DNA of 11,522 nt from an uncultured Anaeroplasma sp. (GCA_934216145.1 CAKQBG010000057.1:1-11522), one strand, 5' to 3'. Shown: positions 4,393 to 11,522, numbered from the stretch's first letter. Numbers and translations: made by a program. The notes: generated from the letters alone by a model not told the origin.

Positions 4393-6973
4393 TTTTAAGG
4401 AAGTTGAAAATGGCAAATATGATTTCTGGCTAAAAGGTGGTTTCTTTGAGGCTGGAGATTTATCTAAAGAACCATTTACTGTTGTTATTCCACCACCAAA
4501 TGTAACTGGTAAATTACATTTAGGTCATAGCTGGGATACAACTTTACAGGATATTATTATAAGAAGAAAAAGAATGCAGGGATATGATGCTTTATGGGTA
4601 CCAGGAATGGATCATGCTGGTATTGCTACTCAAGCTAAGGTTGATGCAAAACTTAAGGAACAAGGTATTTCTAGATATGATATCGGAAGAGAAAAGTTTT
4701 TAGAAGAGGCTTGGAAGTGGAAGGCTGAATATGCTAAAATTATTCGTTCTCAATGGGCCGCTTTAGGTTTGTCTCTTGATTATACAAAGGAAAGATTTAC
4801 CCTTGACGAGGGTTTAAATAAGGCAGTTAATCATGTATTTATTACTCTATATAATAAGGGATTATTATATCAGGGTGAAAGAATTATTAACTGGGATCCA
4901 CAAGCTAAGACTGCATTATCTAATATTGAGGTAATTCACCAGGATGATGAGGGTGCCTTCTATCATTTCAAGTATCCATTTGTTGATGGAAGTGGCTATG
5001 TTATGATCGCGACAACTCGTCCTGAAACTATGTTTGCTGACCAAGCAATAATGGTTCATCCTAATGATGAAAGATATAAGGATATTGTTGGTAAGATGGT
5101 ATATATTCCAGGAACTGAAATTCAAATTCCAGTTATTACTGATGAATATGTTGATATGGAATTTGGTACAGGCTGTGTTAAATGTACGCCTGCTCATGAT
5201 CCTAACGATTATGAGGTTGGCCTAAGACATCATTTAAGTATGCCATTATGTATGAATGATGATGGGACAATGAATGCCATGGCAGGTAAATATGAGGGCA
5301 TGGATAGATTTGAATGTAGAGAGGCTTTAATTAAGGATTTAGAGAAGCTTGGCTATTTTGATCATTTAGAGAAGATTGTTCACTCAGTAGGTCATTCAGA
5401 GCGTACCGGTGTTGTTGTAGAGCCTAGATTATCAAAACAATGGTTTGTTAAAATGAAAACACTAGCTGAGCAGGTTTTAGCTAATGATGAATATCGTTTT
5501 GTACCTCAAAGATTTAAACAAACTCTTGAGCATTGGCTTGACCCAGAATCTATTCAGGATTGGTGTGTTTCTCGTCAATTATGGTGGGGTCATAGAATTC
5601 CTGCATGGTATAAGGATAATAAGGTTAAGGTTCAGGTTGAGTGTCCTGGTGAAGGATGGGTACAGGATGAGGATGTCCTTGATACTTGGTTTTCAAGTGC
5701 TTTATGGCCTTTCTCAACTTTAGGATGGCCAGAAAATACTGATTTATTAAAGAGATATTATCCTACTAGTGTATTAGTTACAGGTTATGATATTATTTTC
5801 TTCTGGGTTGCAAGAATGCTATTCCAAGGAATTGAATTTACAGGTAAGGCTCCATTTAAGGATATTCTTATTCATGGCTTAATTCGTGATAGTCAAGGTA
5901 GAAAGATGTCTAAGTCTTTAGGTAATGGTGTTGATCCGTTTGATGTTATTGCGAAGTATGGTACTGACTCATTAAGATATTTCCTTACAACTAATTCAGC
6001 TCCAGGATTAGATTTACGTTTTGATGAAACTAAGATTGAATCAAGCTGGAATTATTTAAATAAGATTTGGAATATTTCTAGATATGTTTTAATGAATCTT
6101 GGTGATAATTATAAGGAAACTAAGATAGAGGTAAATAAGCTTAATTTAGCTTCTAAATTTATTTTAGCTAAACTTAATAGTACTATTCGTAATGTTGATT
6201 ACAATATGGAAAAATATGAATTTGGTGAAGCAGCTAAAACACTATATAATTTCGTATGGAATGATTTTGCATCTTGGTATGTAGAAATCTCTAAAGTTGA
6301 TTTACAATCTAACGATGAGGAAAATAAGCAAATGACTAAGAATGTATTAGTTTATACATTAAAGTCTATTGTTAAGCTTTTACATCCATTTATTCCATTT
6401 ATTACAGAAGAAATTTATCAAGCATTACCTCATGAGGAAGAATCTATTACTATTTCTAAATGGCCAGAGGCTATTAGTGAATATGATGATCCTAGCGCAT
6501 GCGAAGCAATTCTAGATATGATTGAGATTATTACTTCAATTAGAAATGAACGTAGTAAGGCTAATAAGGCTCCATCAAAGCCAATTGATATTTCTATTTT
6601 AGCTCGTGATGAAGCAACAAAGAATATGATTGAAGCTACAACTAATTATCTAGTTAGATTTACTAATCCAAAGAATTTAGTATTCCTTGATAAGGAGATT
6701 GAAGCTAAGGGTAATGTTGTTGTAGTATTATCAATGGCTAAGATTTATATTCCTTCTAGTGATTTAGTTGATAAGGAAGAGGTAATTAAGAAGCTTACTC
6801 AATCTAAAGAAAATCTTGAACGTGAGCTTGAAAGAAGTAAGAAGATGTTATCAAATCCTAATTTCATTTCAAAGGCTCCACAAGCTAAAATTGATGCCGA
6901 GGTTGCTAAACAAAAGGAATATGAAACTCAATATAATGAGGTATTAAAAACATTAGAAGAGCTTACTAAGTAG
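4367..6973 (+). CDS. valS: Valine-tRNA ligase
   Basis: ValRS charges tRNA-Val with valine and hydrolyses mischarged Thr-tRNA. The 868-residue length is normal. The class I signature PPPNVTGKLHLGH (42-54) includes the HIGH motif. The CP1 editing domain is recognised by ATTRPETMFADQAIMVHP and by GTGCVKCTPAHDPNDYEVG. WCVSRQLWWGHRIPAWY, the DVLDTWFSSALWPFSTLGWP segment and KMSKS (513-517) complete the catalytic core. An anticodon-binding helical domain follows, and the C-terminus is the coiled-coil tRNA arm (about 795-868). ATG 4367 overlaps the upstream acetyltransferase by 26 bases, with AGGA nine bases upstream, so translation is probably coupled. The valine T-box leader fits this product. folC follows after eight bases. 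Confidence 0.98.
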   Translation: MKELKPKYDFKEVENGKYDFWLKGGFFEAGDLSKEPFTVVIPPPNVTGKLHLGHSWDTTLQDIIIRRKRMQGYDALWVPGMDHAGIATQAKVDAKLKEQGISRYDIGREKFLEEAWKWKAEYAKIIRSQWAALGLSLDYTKERFTLDEGLNKAVNHVFITLYNKGLLYQGERIINWDPQAKTALSNIEVIHQDDEGAFYHFKYPFVDGSGYVMIATTRPETMFADQAIMVHPNDERYKDIVGKMVYIPGTEIQIPVITDEYVDMEFGTGCVKCTPAHDPNDYEVGLRHHLSMPLCMNDDGTMNAMAGKYEGMDRFECREALIKDLEKLGYFDHLEKIVHSVGHSERTGVVVEPRLSKQWFVKMKTLAEQVLANDEYRFVPQRFKQTLEHWLDPESIQDWCVSRQLWWGHRIPAWYKDNKVKVQVECPGEGWVQDEDVLDTWFSSALWPFSTLGWPENTDLLKRYYPTSVLVTGYDIIFFWVARMLFQGIEFTGKAPFKDILIHGLIRDSQGRKMSKSLGNGVDPFDVIAKYGTDSLRYFLTTNSAPGLDLRFDETKIESSWNYLNKIWNISRYVLMNLGDNYKETKIEVNKLNLASKFILAKLNSTIRNVDYNMEKYEFGEAAKTLYNFVWNDFASWYVEISKVDLQSNDEENKQMTKNVLVYTLKSIVKLLHPFIPFITEEIYQALPHEEESITISKWPEAISEYDDPSACEAILDMIEIITSIRNERSKANKAPSKPIDISILARDEATKNMIEATTNYLVRFTNPKNLVFLDKEIEAKGNVVVVLSMAKIYIPSSDLVDKEEVIKKLTQSKENLERELERSKKMLSNPNFISKAPQAKIDAEVAKQKEYETQYNEVLKTLEELTK

Positions 6974-6981
6974 GTATTAAA

Positions 6982-8223
6982 ATGTTTAATTCTAAAGAAG
7001 AAGCCTTAAATTGGCTTTTTGTCCAAAAAAAATTAACAAAAAGAGAAAATCTAGAGCGAATTACTAAATGTGCTTCGCTTTTAGATTTAAAGCTTAATTA
7101 TAAAATTATTCATATTGCAGGAACTAATGGAAAGGGTTCTACTGCAACAATGATAAAAAATATCCTAAAAAGGAAATATAAGGTAGGATTATTTATTTCT
7201 CCCTTTATTATTAGCTTTAATGAAAGAATCGAAATAAATGATAATTATATTAGTGATAATGATGTTTTAAAATATATAAATTATTTATATGATTTTAGTG
7301 AAAAGTATCAAAGTAAATATAATGATGTAATTCCATTTTTTGAATTAACCTTATTAATGGCATTATTATATTTTGATGATCAAAATATTGATTATGCTGT
7401 AATAGAATGTGGCTTAGGTGGTAGACTTGATTCAACTAATTTCTTAAAATCTGATTTATCTATTATTACTAATGTAGGATATGATCATATGGCTCAGCTT
7501 GGAGATACCCTAGAAGAGATTTCATATCATAAAATGGGCATTATTAAAGAAAATAGTATTTCATTAGTTGGAGTAGATGAGAGTCTTTTAAATTCATTTA
7601 TAAGTTACGCTAATAAAATGAATACTAAGCTTATTTGGGTTAATAATAATATAAAAGATATAAATACTTTCAATTGTACAAGCTTTAAATATAAAGATAT
7701 TAGCTATAAAACTAATTTACTTGGTGATTATCAAGCCTTTAATGCCTCTTTAGCAATAGAAGCAGTAAATTATTTTGATAACAGCTTTACAGTAGATGAG
7801 ATAAATGATTCATTAATGAATACCTTCCATCCTGGAAGATTAGAACATATTAGTGATAAGCCTTTATTTTTCATTGATGGAGCTCATAATGTTCATGCAA
7901 TGAATGCGTTAATATCATTTTTAAAAAAATATAATAATAAAAAAATACATATTCTATTCACTGCATTACATGATAAGTCTTATAAGGAAATGATAGCCTT
8001 ATTAGATACTGTAGCTAATGATTATATTTTTACAACTATTCAGGATAAAAGAAAAACAGAATTAAATGATTTCTTAGGATTAACTAATAAGCAGTATCAA
8101 ATTGTTAGTGATTATAGAGAAGCAATTTCTCTTTTATTAGCTAATAGGGATGAAAATGATCTATGTATCGCAACAGGATCTCTTCATTTTATTAGTGAAA
8201 TTAGAAATTACATAAAAAAATAA
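6982..8223 (+). CDS. folC: Folylpolyglutamate synthase / dihydrofolate synthase
   Basis: FolC adds glutamate to folates (and in many bacteria also to dihydropteroate) using ATP, a cytosolic step of folate metabolism. The 413-residue length is typical of this Mur-ligase relative. The P-loop is GTNGKGST (47-54). SPFIISFNERIEIND, AVIECGLGGRLDSTN and IITNVGYDHMAQLGDTLEEIS are standard FolC blocks. HKMGIIKE stands where EKAGIIK is usual and should hold the carbamylated lysine. HPGRLE and FIDGAHNVHAMNAL mark the C-terminal domain, and the protein ends in CIATGSLHFISEIR. The gene starts eight bases after valS with only a weak TAGG as ribosome site, so it probably depends on readthrough or coupling from valS. 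valS-folC adjacency is common in Bacillota. A strong terminator follows. Bifunctionality cannot be judged from sequence alone. Confidence 0.96.
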   Translation: MFNSKEEALNWLFVQKKLTKRENLERITKCASLLDLKLNYKIIHIAGTNGKGSTATMIKNILKRKYKVGLFISPFIISFNERIEINDNYISDNDVLKYINYLYDFSEKYQSKYNDVIPFFELTLLMALLYFDDQNIDYAVIECGLGGRLDSTNFLKSDLSIITNVGYDHMAQLGDTLEEISYHKMGIIKENSISLVGVDESLLNSFISYANKMNTKLIWVNNNIKDINTFNCTSFKYKDISYKTNLLGDYQAFNASLAIEAVNYFDNSFTVDEINDSLMNTFHPGRLEHISDKPLFFIDGAHNVHAMNALISFLKKYNNKKIHILFTALHDKSYKEMIALLDTVANDYIFTTIQDKRKTELNDFLGLTNKQYQIVSDYREAISLLLANRDENDLCIATGSLHFISEIRNYIKK

Positions 8224-8247
8224 TATTTTGTTATTGCATATTTATTC

Positions 8248-8276
8248 AAAAGAAGAGGTTTTTCTCTTCTTTTTTT
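8248..8276 (+). terminator. Intrinsic terminator after folC
   Basis: AAAAGAAGAG (8248-8257) pairs perfectly with CTCTTCTTTT (8264-8273) across a six-base loop and runs into a seven-T tract (8270-8276). The A-rich 5' arm may let it act in both directions. Confidence 0.9.
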
Positions 8277-8306
8277 GATTTTACATAAGTTTTTTTTTCA
8301 GTTTTT

Positions 8307-8364
8307 CTCAAGCTTAAAAATAGCCTCTTTAAAGTTTAAAATAATCTATTATAATAAGCTTGAG
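8307..8364. repeat. 10-bp inverted repeat flanking the radC promoter
   Basis: CTCAAGCTTA (8307-8316) and TAAGCTTGAG (8355-8364) are exact inverted repeats 38 bases apart. The right arm starts at the last base of the -10 box and runs into the Shine-Dalgarno of radC. The left arm lies upstream of the -35 region and outside the predicted transcript, so a DNA-binding role is likelier than an RNA hairpin if the promoter is right. Confidence 0.5.
8328..8355 (+). promoter_or_regulatory. Probable promoter of radC
   Basis: A perfect TATAAT (8350-8355) is preceded at 16 bases by TTTAAA (8328-8333), a 4/6 match to TTGACA. Transcription would start close to 8362, giving a leader of only about 11 bases that includes GAGGTG (8362-8367). 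Confidence 0.5.
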
Positions 8365-8372
8365 GTGTTATA

Positions 8373-9032
8373 ATGAATGGAGAATTATTACCTAGAGAAA
8401 AGCTAATTAAATATGGACCAAATAAATTAAATGATGGAGAGCTTCTTTCTATTATGCTTGGAAGCGGAAGTAAGAATGAGGATGTTTTTACACTATCTAA
8501 AAGATTAATAAATGAATATGGCTTTGCCCATTTATTTCAAATGAGCTATGATGAGCTTTCTAATATTAAGGGAATAAAAGAGGCCAAGGCTACAAAGCTA
8601 TTAGCGCTATTTGAAATAGCAAGAAGGATAGCCCAATTAGAATATAAGGAAGAGCCTTTATTATTACCAATAAATGTTTATAAATATGTTAGAGCTGATT
8701 ATTTATTTTTGAATTATGAAAAGCTTAGCTGCATTTTTGTTAATTCTAAATGTATACCAATTCATAAAAAGTCATATACAGATGAATTAATAAATAAAGC
8801 TATATTTCCTATTCAAGGAATTGTTAGAGACGCAATAGGCTATAAAGCCTTTGGAGTATTTTTAGTTCATAATCATCCATCAGGTGATCCTAATCCTTCT
8901 AAAGATGATATAGAATCAACTAAAGCGTTAGATATTGTTTTAAAAAGCTTAAATATTTTATTATTGGATCACATTATTTTAACAACTAAAAAAATATATT
9001 CCATATGCGAGGAAAGAATTTTTTTCATTTAA
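8373..9032 (+). CDS. radC: RadC-family JAB/MPN-domain protein
   Basis: RadC proteins are widespread and of uncertain role; an early DNA-repair assignment is doubtful, although some members relate to recombination or natural transformation. The 219-residue protein begins with LPREKLIKYGPNKLNDGELLS and a helix-hairpin-helix region (about 60-85, NIKGIKEAKATKLLALFEIARR). The JAMM metal site is complete: probable Glu116, then HNHPSGDPNPSKDD with His166, His168 and Asp179. DHIIL near the end is also typical. One family block is altered: the usual PREIF-like motif before the JAMM site reads PIQGIVRDAI (146-155). The start ATG has GAGG eight bases upstream. The gene lies 27 bases before the SpoIVFA-like gene without a terminator, recalling the radC-to-spoIVF neighbourhood of Bacillus with mreBCD-minCD removed. 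Confidence 0.95.
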   Translation: MNGELLPREKLIKYGPNKLNDGELLSIMLGSGSKNEDVFTLSKRLINEYGFAHLFQMSYDELSNIKGIKEAKATKLLALFEIARRIAQLEYKEEPLLLPINVYKYVRADYLFLNYEKLSCIFVNSKCIPIHKKSYTDELINKAIFPIQGIVRDAIGYKAFGVFLVHNHPSGDPNPSKDDIESTKALDIVLKSLNILLLDHIILTTKKIYSICEERIFFI

Positions 9033-9044
9033 TTATCATATGAT
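9016..9044 (+). promoter_or_regulatory. Possible sigma-E promoter of the spoIVF-M28 operon
   Basis: GAATTTT (9016-9022) matches the sigma-E -35 consensus KMATATT at six of seven positions and lies 14 bases before CATATGAT (9037-9044), which resembles CATACAnT. The site lies in the end of radC and the short gap after it. The spoIVF genes are sigma-E controlled in Bacillus subtilis. The predicted start falls near 9051, very close to the ribosome site of the next gene, which weakens the case. Confidence 0.4.
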
Positions 9045-9059
9045 GAATTGGTGATTTAT

Positions 9060-9506
9060 TTGAAAAAATATCTCTATTTTTCTATAGCGGTATTAACTAT
9101 TTTTATAATGAAAATATTTAATTATAACGGAATATTAGTTAAAGAAATAAATATTAATTTTATTAATTCTATTATTAATCCTAGCCTATATGATGAAGAT
9201 AGTACTGTAAGTAGTAATATTATTCAGGTTAAGAGAATAGTAGTAGCTGATAATAAGCTATTTATTGAAAATATTGGTGATTTATATTTTCCTATTTCAG
9301 GCTTAATTACAGCTAAAGGAAGAGATTATATTAAGATAGAGACAGAGAATTCTAGCTATTATATTAGTGGTATTACAAGCTATTATAATTTATATCAATA
9401 TTATATTGTTAATACACCTATAGGAAAAGGAGAAAATATTATTATTGAAGGAGATAGGCTAGATAATATTATTAATAAATATGAAGAAAATATTGAAGAA
9501 TTATAA
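9060..9506 (+). CDS. spoIVFA: Short SpoIVFA-like sporulation protein
   Basis: In Bacillus, SpoIVFA is a membrane protein that holds SpoIVFB inactive and anchors it at the outer forespore membrane until SpoIVB and CtpB cut it. This protein has one N-terminal membrane segment (about residues 4-20) and a small extracytoplasmic domain. FPISGLITAKGRDYIKIE followed by YYIVNTPIGKGENIIIEG resembles the beta-rich core of an M23/LytM domain. There is no histidine anywhere, so it cannot be an active M23 peptidase. At 148 residues it is far shorter than the Bacillus protein (about 264) and lacks the long cytoplasmic N-terminus. The start is probably TTG 9060, five bases after GGTGA (9050-9054); TTG 9048 and GTG 9051 are in frame but have no better ribosome site. 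Identity rests mainly on position directly before spoIVFB and on the weak fold resemblance. Confidence 0.65.
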   Translation: MKKYLYFSIAVLTIFIMKIFNYNGILVKEININFINSIINPSLYDEDSTVSSNIIQVKRIVVADNKLFIENIGDLYFPISGLITAKGRDYIKIETENSSYYISGITSYYNLYQYYIVNTPIGKGENIIIEGDRLDNIINKYEENIEEL

Positions 9507-10212
9507 ATCTATATTTTTGTTTTTAATTTCCTCTTTATTTATTTTGCTTTCACCATTACAAAAAGAATATTTAAAGCTAATATTTGTTTTATTATTTCAT
9601 GAGATGGGTCATATTTTCTTTTTATCATTATATAATGTTAAAATTGATAGCTTTAATATTTCTATTTTAGGAGGATTTATTGATTCTAAAATAGATTTAA
9701 GTATCTATAAGGAGCTATTAATTTATTTAGGTGGTATTATATTTAATGTAATATTATTAATGTTTCCATTGTTATATAGGTACTCATTATTTATTATTAT
9801 ATTTAATTTATTACCTATATATCCTTTAGATGGATATAATATATTTAAAAGAGTTTTAGCATATTTTATTAATTACCATAAAGCTATTTATATTAGCTAT
9901 ATTATATCTATAGTTTTGGGTGTTATAATGATTATATTATCTATAATTTATTTAAATGCTTTAATATTATTTAATTTAATTTATTGTTTAATATTATCTA
10001 TTATTGGATATAAAAATATTAATATTGAATACAATAGATTTCTATTTGATAAATTTAGAAATTATAAAAAGAAAAGAATTAAATATTTATATAAATTAAA
10101 AAGGTATCCTTTTTTTAAATATCATAATACTATTATTTGGAATAATGGTATAATTATTTGTGATAAGGATTTATTAGATAATAAATATACTGGTAGTGGA
10201 GGAGTAAAGTGA
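9481..10212 (+). CDS. spoIVFB: SpoIVFB-type intramembrane zinc metalloprotease (M50, site-2)
   Basis: SpoIVFB cuts pro-sigma-K within the membrane in the mother cell, starting late sporulation gene expression. The 243-residue protein is very hydrophobic with about six membrane segments. The zinc motif is HEMGH (40-44) inside the second segment, and the third ligand region is NLLPIYPLDG (109-118, Asp117). LGGFID (63-68) and YLGGIIFN (82-89) are also typical. The C-terminal tail after the last helix (about 180-243) is short and basic, whereas Bacillus SpoIVFB (about 288 residues) carries a CBS domain there, so this domain looks truncated. The ORF overlaps the upstream gene by 26 bases and ends in a GTGA overlap with the M28 gene. 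ATG 9481 has no clear Shine-Dalgarno; an in-frame TTG at 9493 is an alternative, or translation is coupled. Confidence 0.92.
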   Translation: MKKILKNYKSIFLFLISSLFILLSPLQKEYLKLIFVLLFHEMGHIFFLSLYNVKIDSFNISILGGFIDSKIDLSIYKELLIYLGGIIFNVILLMFPLLYRYSLFIIIFNLLPIYPLDGYNIFKRVLAYFINYHKAIYISYIISIVLGVIMIILSIIYLNALILFNLIYCLILSIIGYKNINIEYNRFLFDKFRNYKKKRIKYLYKLKRYPFFKYHNTIIWNNGIIICDKDLLDNKYTGSGGVK

Positions 10213-11447
10213 GTTATTTTGATTTTATAAATACAATTGCATTTTCTCGAGTTAGTGGAAGTATAGAGGAAAATAGATGTGGCAAAATTATTTATAATGA
10301 AGCTTTAAGACTTGGTTTAAAAACTTCTTTAATGTCATTTCCTGTTAGTTCCTATTATAGGGGAGAATCTTTTTTAGAGATTAATAATAAAAAATATAGT
10401 GGTATATCACTAGGTAATTCATTGAGTACAGATGAATTAGGCATTGAAGGTGAGATTGTTTTTCTTGAAACCTTTGATGCGGCAAGAATGATTAATGTTA
10501 AAGATAAGATTTGTATGATTCCTAATCGATTTGTTGATTTTAAATATTATATGTATTTAATTAATAATAACGCAAAAGGATTAGTATTTTGTGATGGTAG
10601 TATAGTTGATAGTGATTCTAGTGTAGATGATATTGATGTTTATAACTTTAAGGAAAGATATTATAAGTTTGGTGATATTCCGGCTTTATGTATTAGAACT
10701 GTTGATTTTAATGAAATAATTAATATTTTACCTAGAAGTGGTAGGCTTGTATCAATTATATCTAATGAGGTAGGAGCTTCCTATAATATTATTAGTGAAA
10801 TTACTGGTAATAAGTATCCTGATGAGATTATTGTAATTTCAGCTCATTATGATAGTGTAAGAAACTCAGTAGGAGCTTATGATAATGGTAGTGGAGTTGC
10901 CGCATTATTTGAAATTAGTAAATTCTTTTTAAAGAATACTCCTAAAAGAACTATTAAGTTTATTTGGTGTGGAAGTGAGGAAGCAGGATTATTAGGTTCT
11001 AAAGCTTTTTTAAAGGAAAATGAGCTTGAGCTATATAAATATGTTTTAAATATTAATATAGATATGCTTGGAGTTACAATTGGTAGTAATAAAGCATTTG
11101 TAATAGGAGATAATGCCTTAGCTAGCTTTTTAGATTACTATTCAAAGATTGAAGGATATCCATTAGATGTCAATAATACTATTTTTAAATCTGATTCAAT
11201 TATGTTTGCGGATAAGGAGATTCCTTCTGTTAGCTTTACTAGATTTTCATCTATAAATGGGCTTGAAATTCATTCAAGAAGAGATGTTATAGGTTTCTTA
11301 GATGAGAGAACATTTATTAATAATGTTATCTTTATTGTTAAATTTACTGAATATATAGCTAATGCAGCTTTATTTCCAGTTGAAAAATATATTCCTCTTA
11401 GACTTAAAGAGGATCTTGATATTTTTATTGGTAGGAAGAAGAAATAA
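10209..11447 (+). CDS. M28-family zinc metallopeptidase with PA-like insert
   Basis: M28 enzymes are mostly aminopeptidases using two zinc ions. All five zinc ligands and the catalytic base are visible: His213 in SAHYDS, Asp225 in GAYDNGSG, Glu257 (base) and Glu258 in CGSEEAGLLGS, Asp285 in NIDMLG and His355 in EIHSRRD. Residues about 80-180 look like a protease-associated (PA) insert, with GEIVFLE, NAKGLVFCDG and GDIPALCIR as markers. The length is 412 residues. There is no signal peptide or membrane segment, unlike the secreted Bacillus relatives, so it is probably cytoplasmic. The GTG start overlaps the spoIVFB stop as GTGA, with a strong GGAGGAG at 10198-10204, so expression with spoIVFB is very likely. 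Its substrate is unknown; a role in the sporulating mother cell is an inference from the operon. Confidence 0.94.
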   Translation: MSYFDFINTIAFSRVSGSIEENRCGKIIYNEALRLGLKTSLMSFPVSSYYRGESFLEINNKKYSGISLGNSLSTDELGIEGEIVFLETFDAARMINVKDKICMIPNRFVDFKYYMYLINNNAKGLVFCDGSIVDSDSSVDDIDVYNFKERYYKFGDIPALCIRTVDFNEIINILPRSGRLVSIISNEVGASYNIISEITGNKYPDEIIVISAHYDSVRNSVGAYDNGSGVAALFEISKFFLKNTPKRTIKFIWCGSEEAGLLGSKAFLKENELELYKYVLNINIDMLGVTIGSNKAFVIGDNALASFLDYYSKIEGYPLDVNNTIFKSDSIMFADKEIPSVSFTRFSSINGLEIHSRRDVIGFLDERTFINNVIFIVKFTEYIANAALFPVEKYIPLRLKEDLDIFIGRKKK

Positions 11448-11504
11448 AAAAGGAGGTGTGAAAAAATAGATTTTTTTAAATCTATAATGTTCACACCTCC
11501 TTTT
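11448..11504 (+). terminator. Long perfect hairpin after the M28 gene
   Basis: AAAAGGAGGTGTGAA (11448-11462) pairs perfectly with TTCACACCTCCTTTT (11490-11504), and an inner stem ATAGATTT/AAATCTAT (11466-11485) has a TTTT loop. It begins directly after the M28 stop codon and fits an operon terminator, possibly acting in both directions. However, the terminal T-run is only four, all within the stem, and is followed by GG. The 5' arm contains AGGAGG, a perfect Shine-Dalgarno held in the stem. It could instead be a leader or attenuator of the next gene, for example rplU, which follows spoIVFB in Bacillus. The bases after it are too few to judge. Confidence 0.6.
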
Positions 11505-11522
11505 GGTCTAGATTAATACTAT

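Noticed and set aside
4916..5197. Antisense frame within valS
   Set aside because: It is a shadow of the conserved editing domain with no family features.
5484..5723. Small out-of-frame ORF within valS
   Set aside because: It lies over the conserved catalytic core of valS and shows no own features.
11452..11469. AGGAGG followed by GTG AAA AAA TAG, a three-codon frame
   Set aside because: The spacing of one base to GTG is too short and the ribosome site is buried in a 15-bp stem.
11270..11494. Antisense ORF over the end of the M28 gene and the hairpin
   Set aside because: It crosses the strong hairpin and reads the complement of a conserved peptidase end; the AGGTGTGAACATT-type sequence before its ATG arises from the hairpin itself.

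Overview
The window is strongly AT-rich DNA using the standard code (TGG for tryptophan, TGA as a stop). Every convincing gene is on the + strand. SpoIVA, a SpoIVFA-like protein and SpoIVFB mark an endospore former. A T-box leader and the valS-folC-radC-spoIVF gene order mark a low-GC Bacillota, probably in Bacilli in the broad sense, including Erysipelotrichia-like lineages. The exact taxon cannot be fixed from this sequence.

Region 1 (1-922): a sigma-A-type promoter drives a TetR-family regulator, which overlaps a 69-residue protein with one Sel1-like motif. Region 2 (923-2490): spoIVA, the spore-coat basement-layer ATPase, has a possible sigma-E promoter and ends in a clear terminator. Region 3 (2499-3547): prs, a PRPP synthetase with unusual active-site loops, sits behind a good promoter whose -35 box lies inside a perfect palindrome. 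It has no terminator of its own.

Region 4 (3562-8276): a complete valine T-box operon. The order is promoter, T-box leader with Val specifier codons, terminator, GNAT acetyltransferase, valS, folC, terminator. The Shine-Dalgarno sequence of the first gene lies in the 3' arm of the T-box terminator, so the switch may control translation as well as transcription.

Region 5 (8307-11522): radC, a very short SpoIVFA-like protein, a compact SpoIVFB intramembrane protease and an M28 metallopeptidase are packed tightly and probably co-expressed. A long perfect hairpin with an embedded AGGAGG follows. In Bacillus subtilis mreBCD-minCD lie between radC and spoIVFA, and rplU follows spoIVFB. Here the mre/min block is missing and an M28 peptidase is fused to the spoIVF operon. 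The final hairpin may be a terminator or the start of a leader for a gene beyond the window.

The best candidates for something new are the valine T-box acetyltransferase with its embedded ribosome binding site, the reduced SpoIVFA/SpoIVFB pair with its coupled M28 peptidase, the divergent PRPP synthetase, and the terminal hairpin. I see no mobile element, CRISPR array, tRNA or rRNA, and no gene-free stretch longer than 300 bases.
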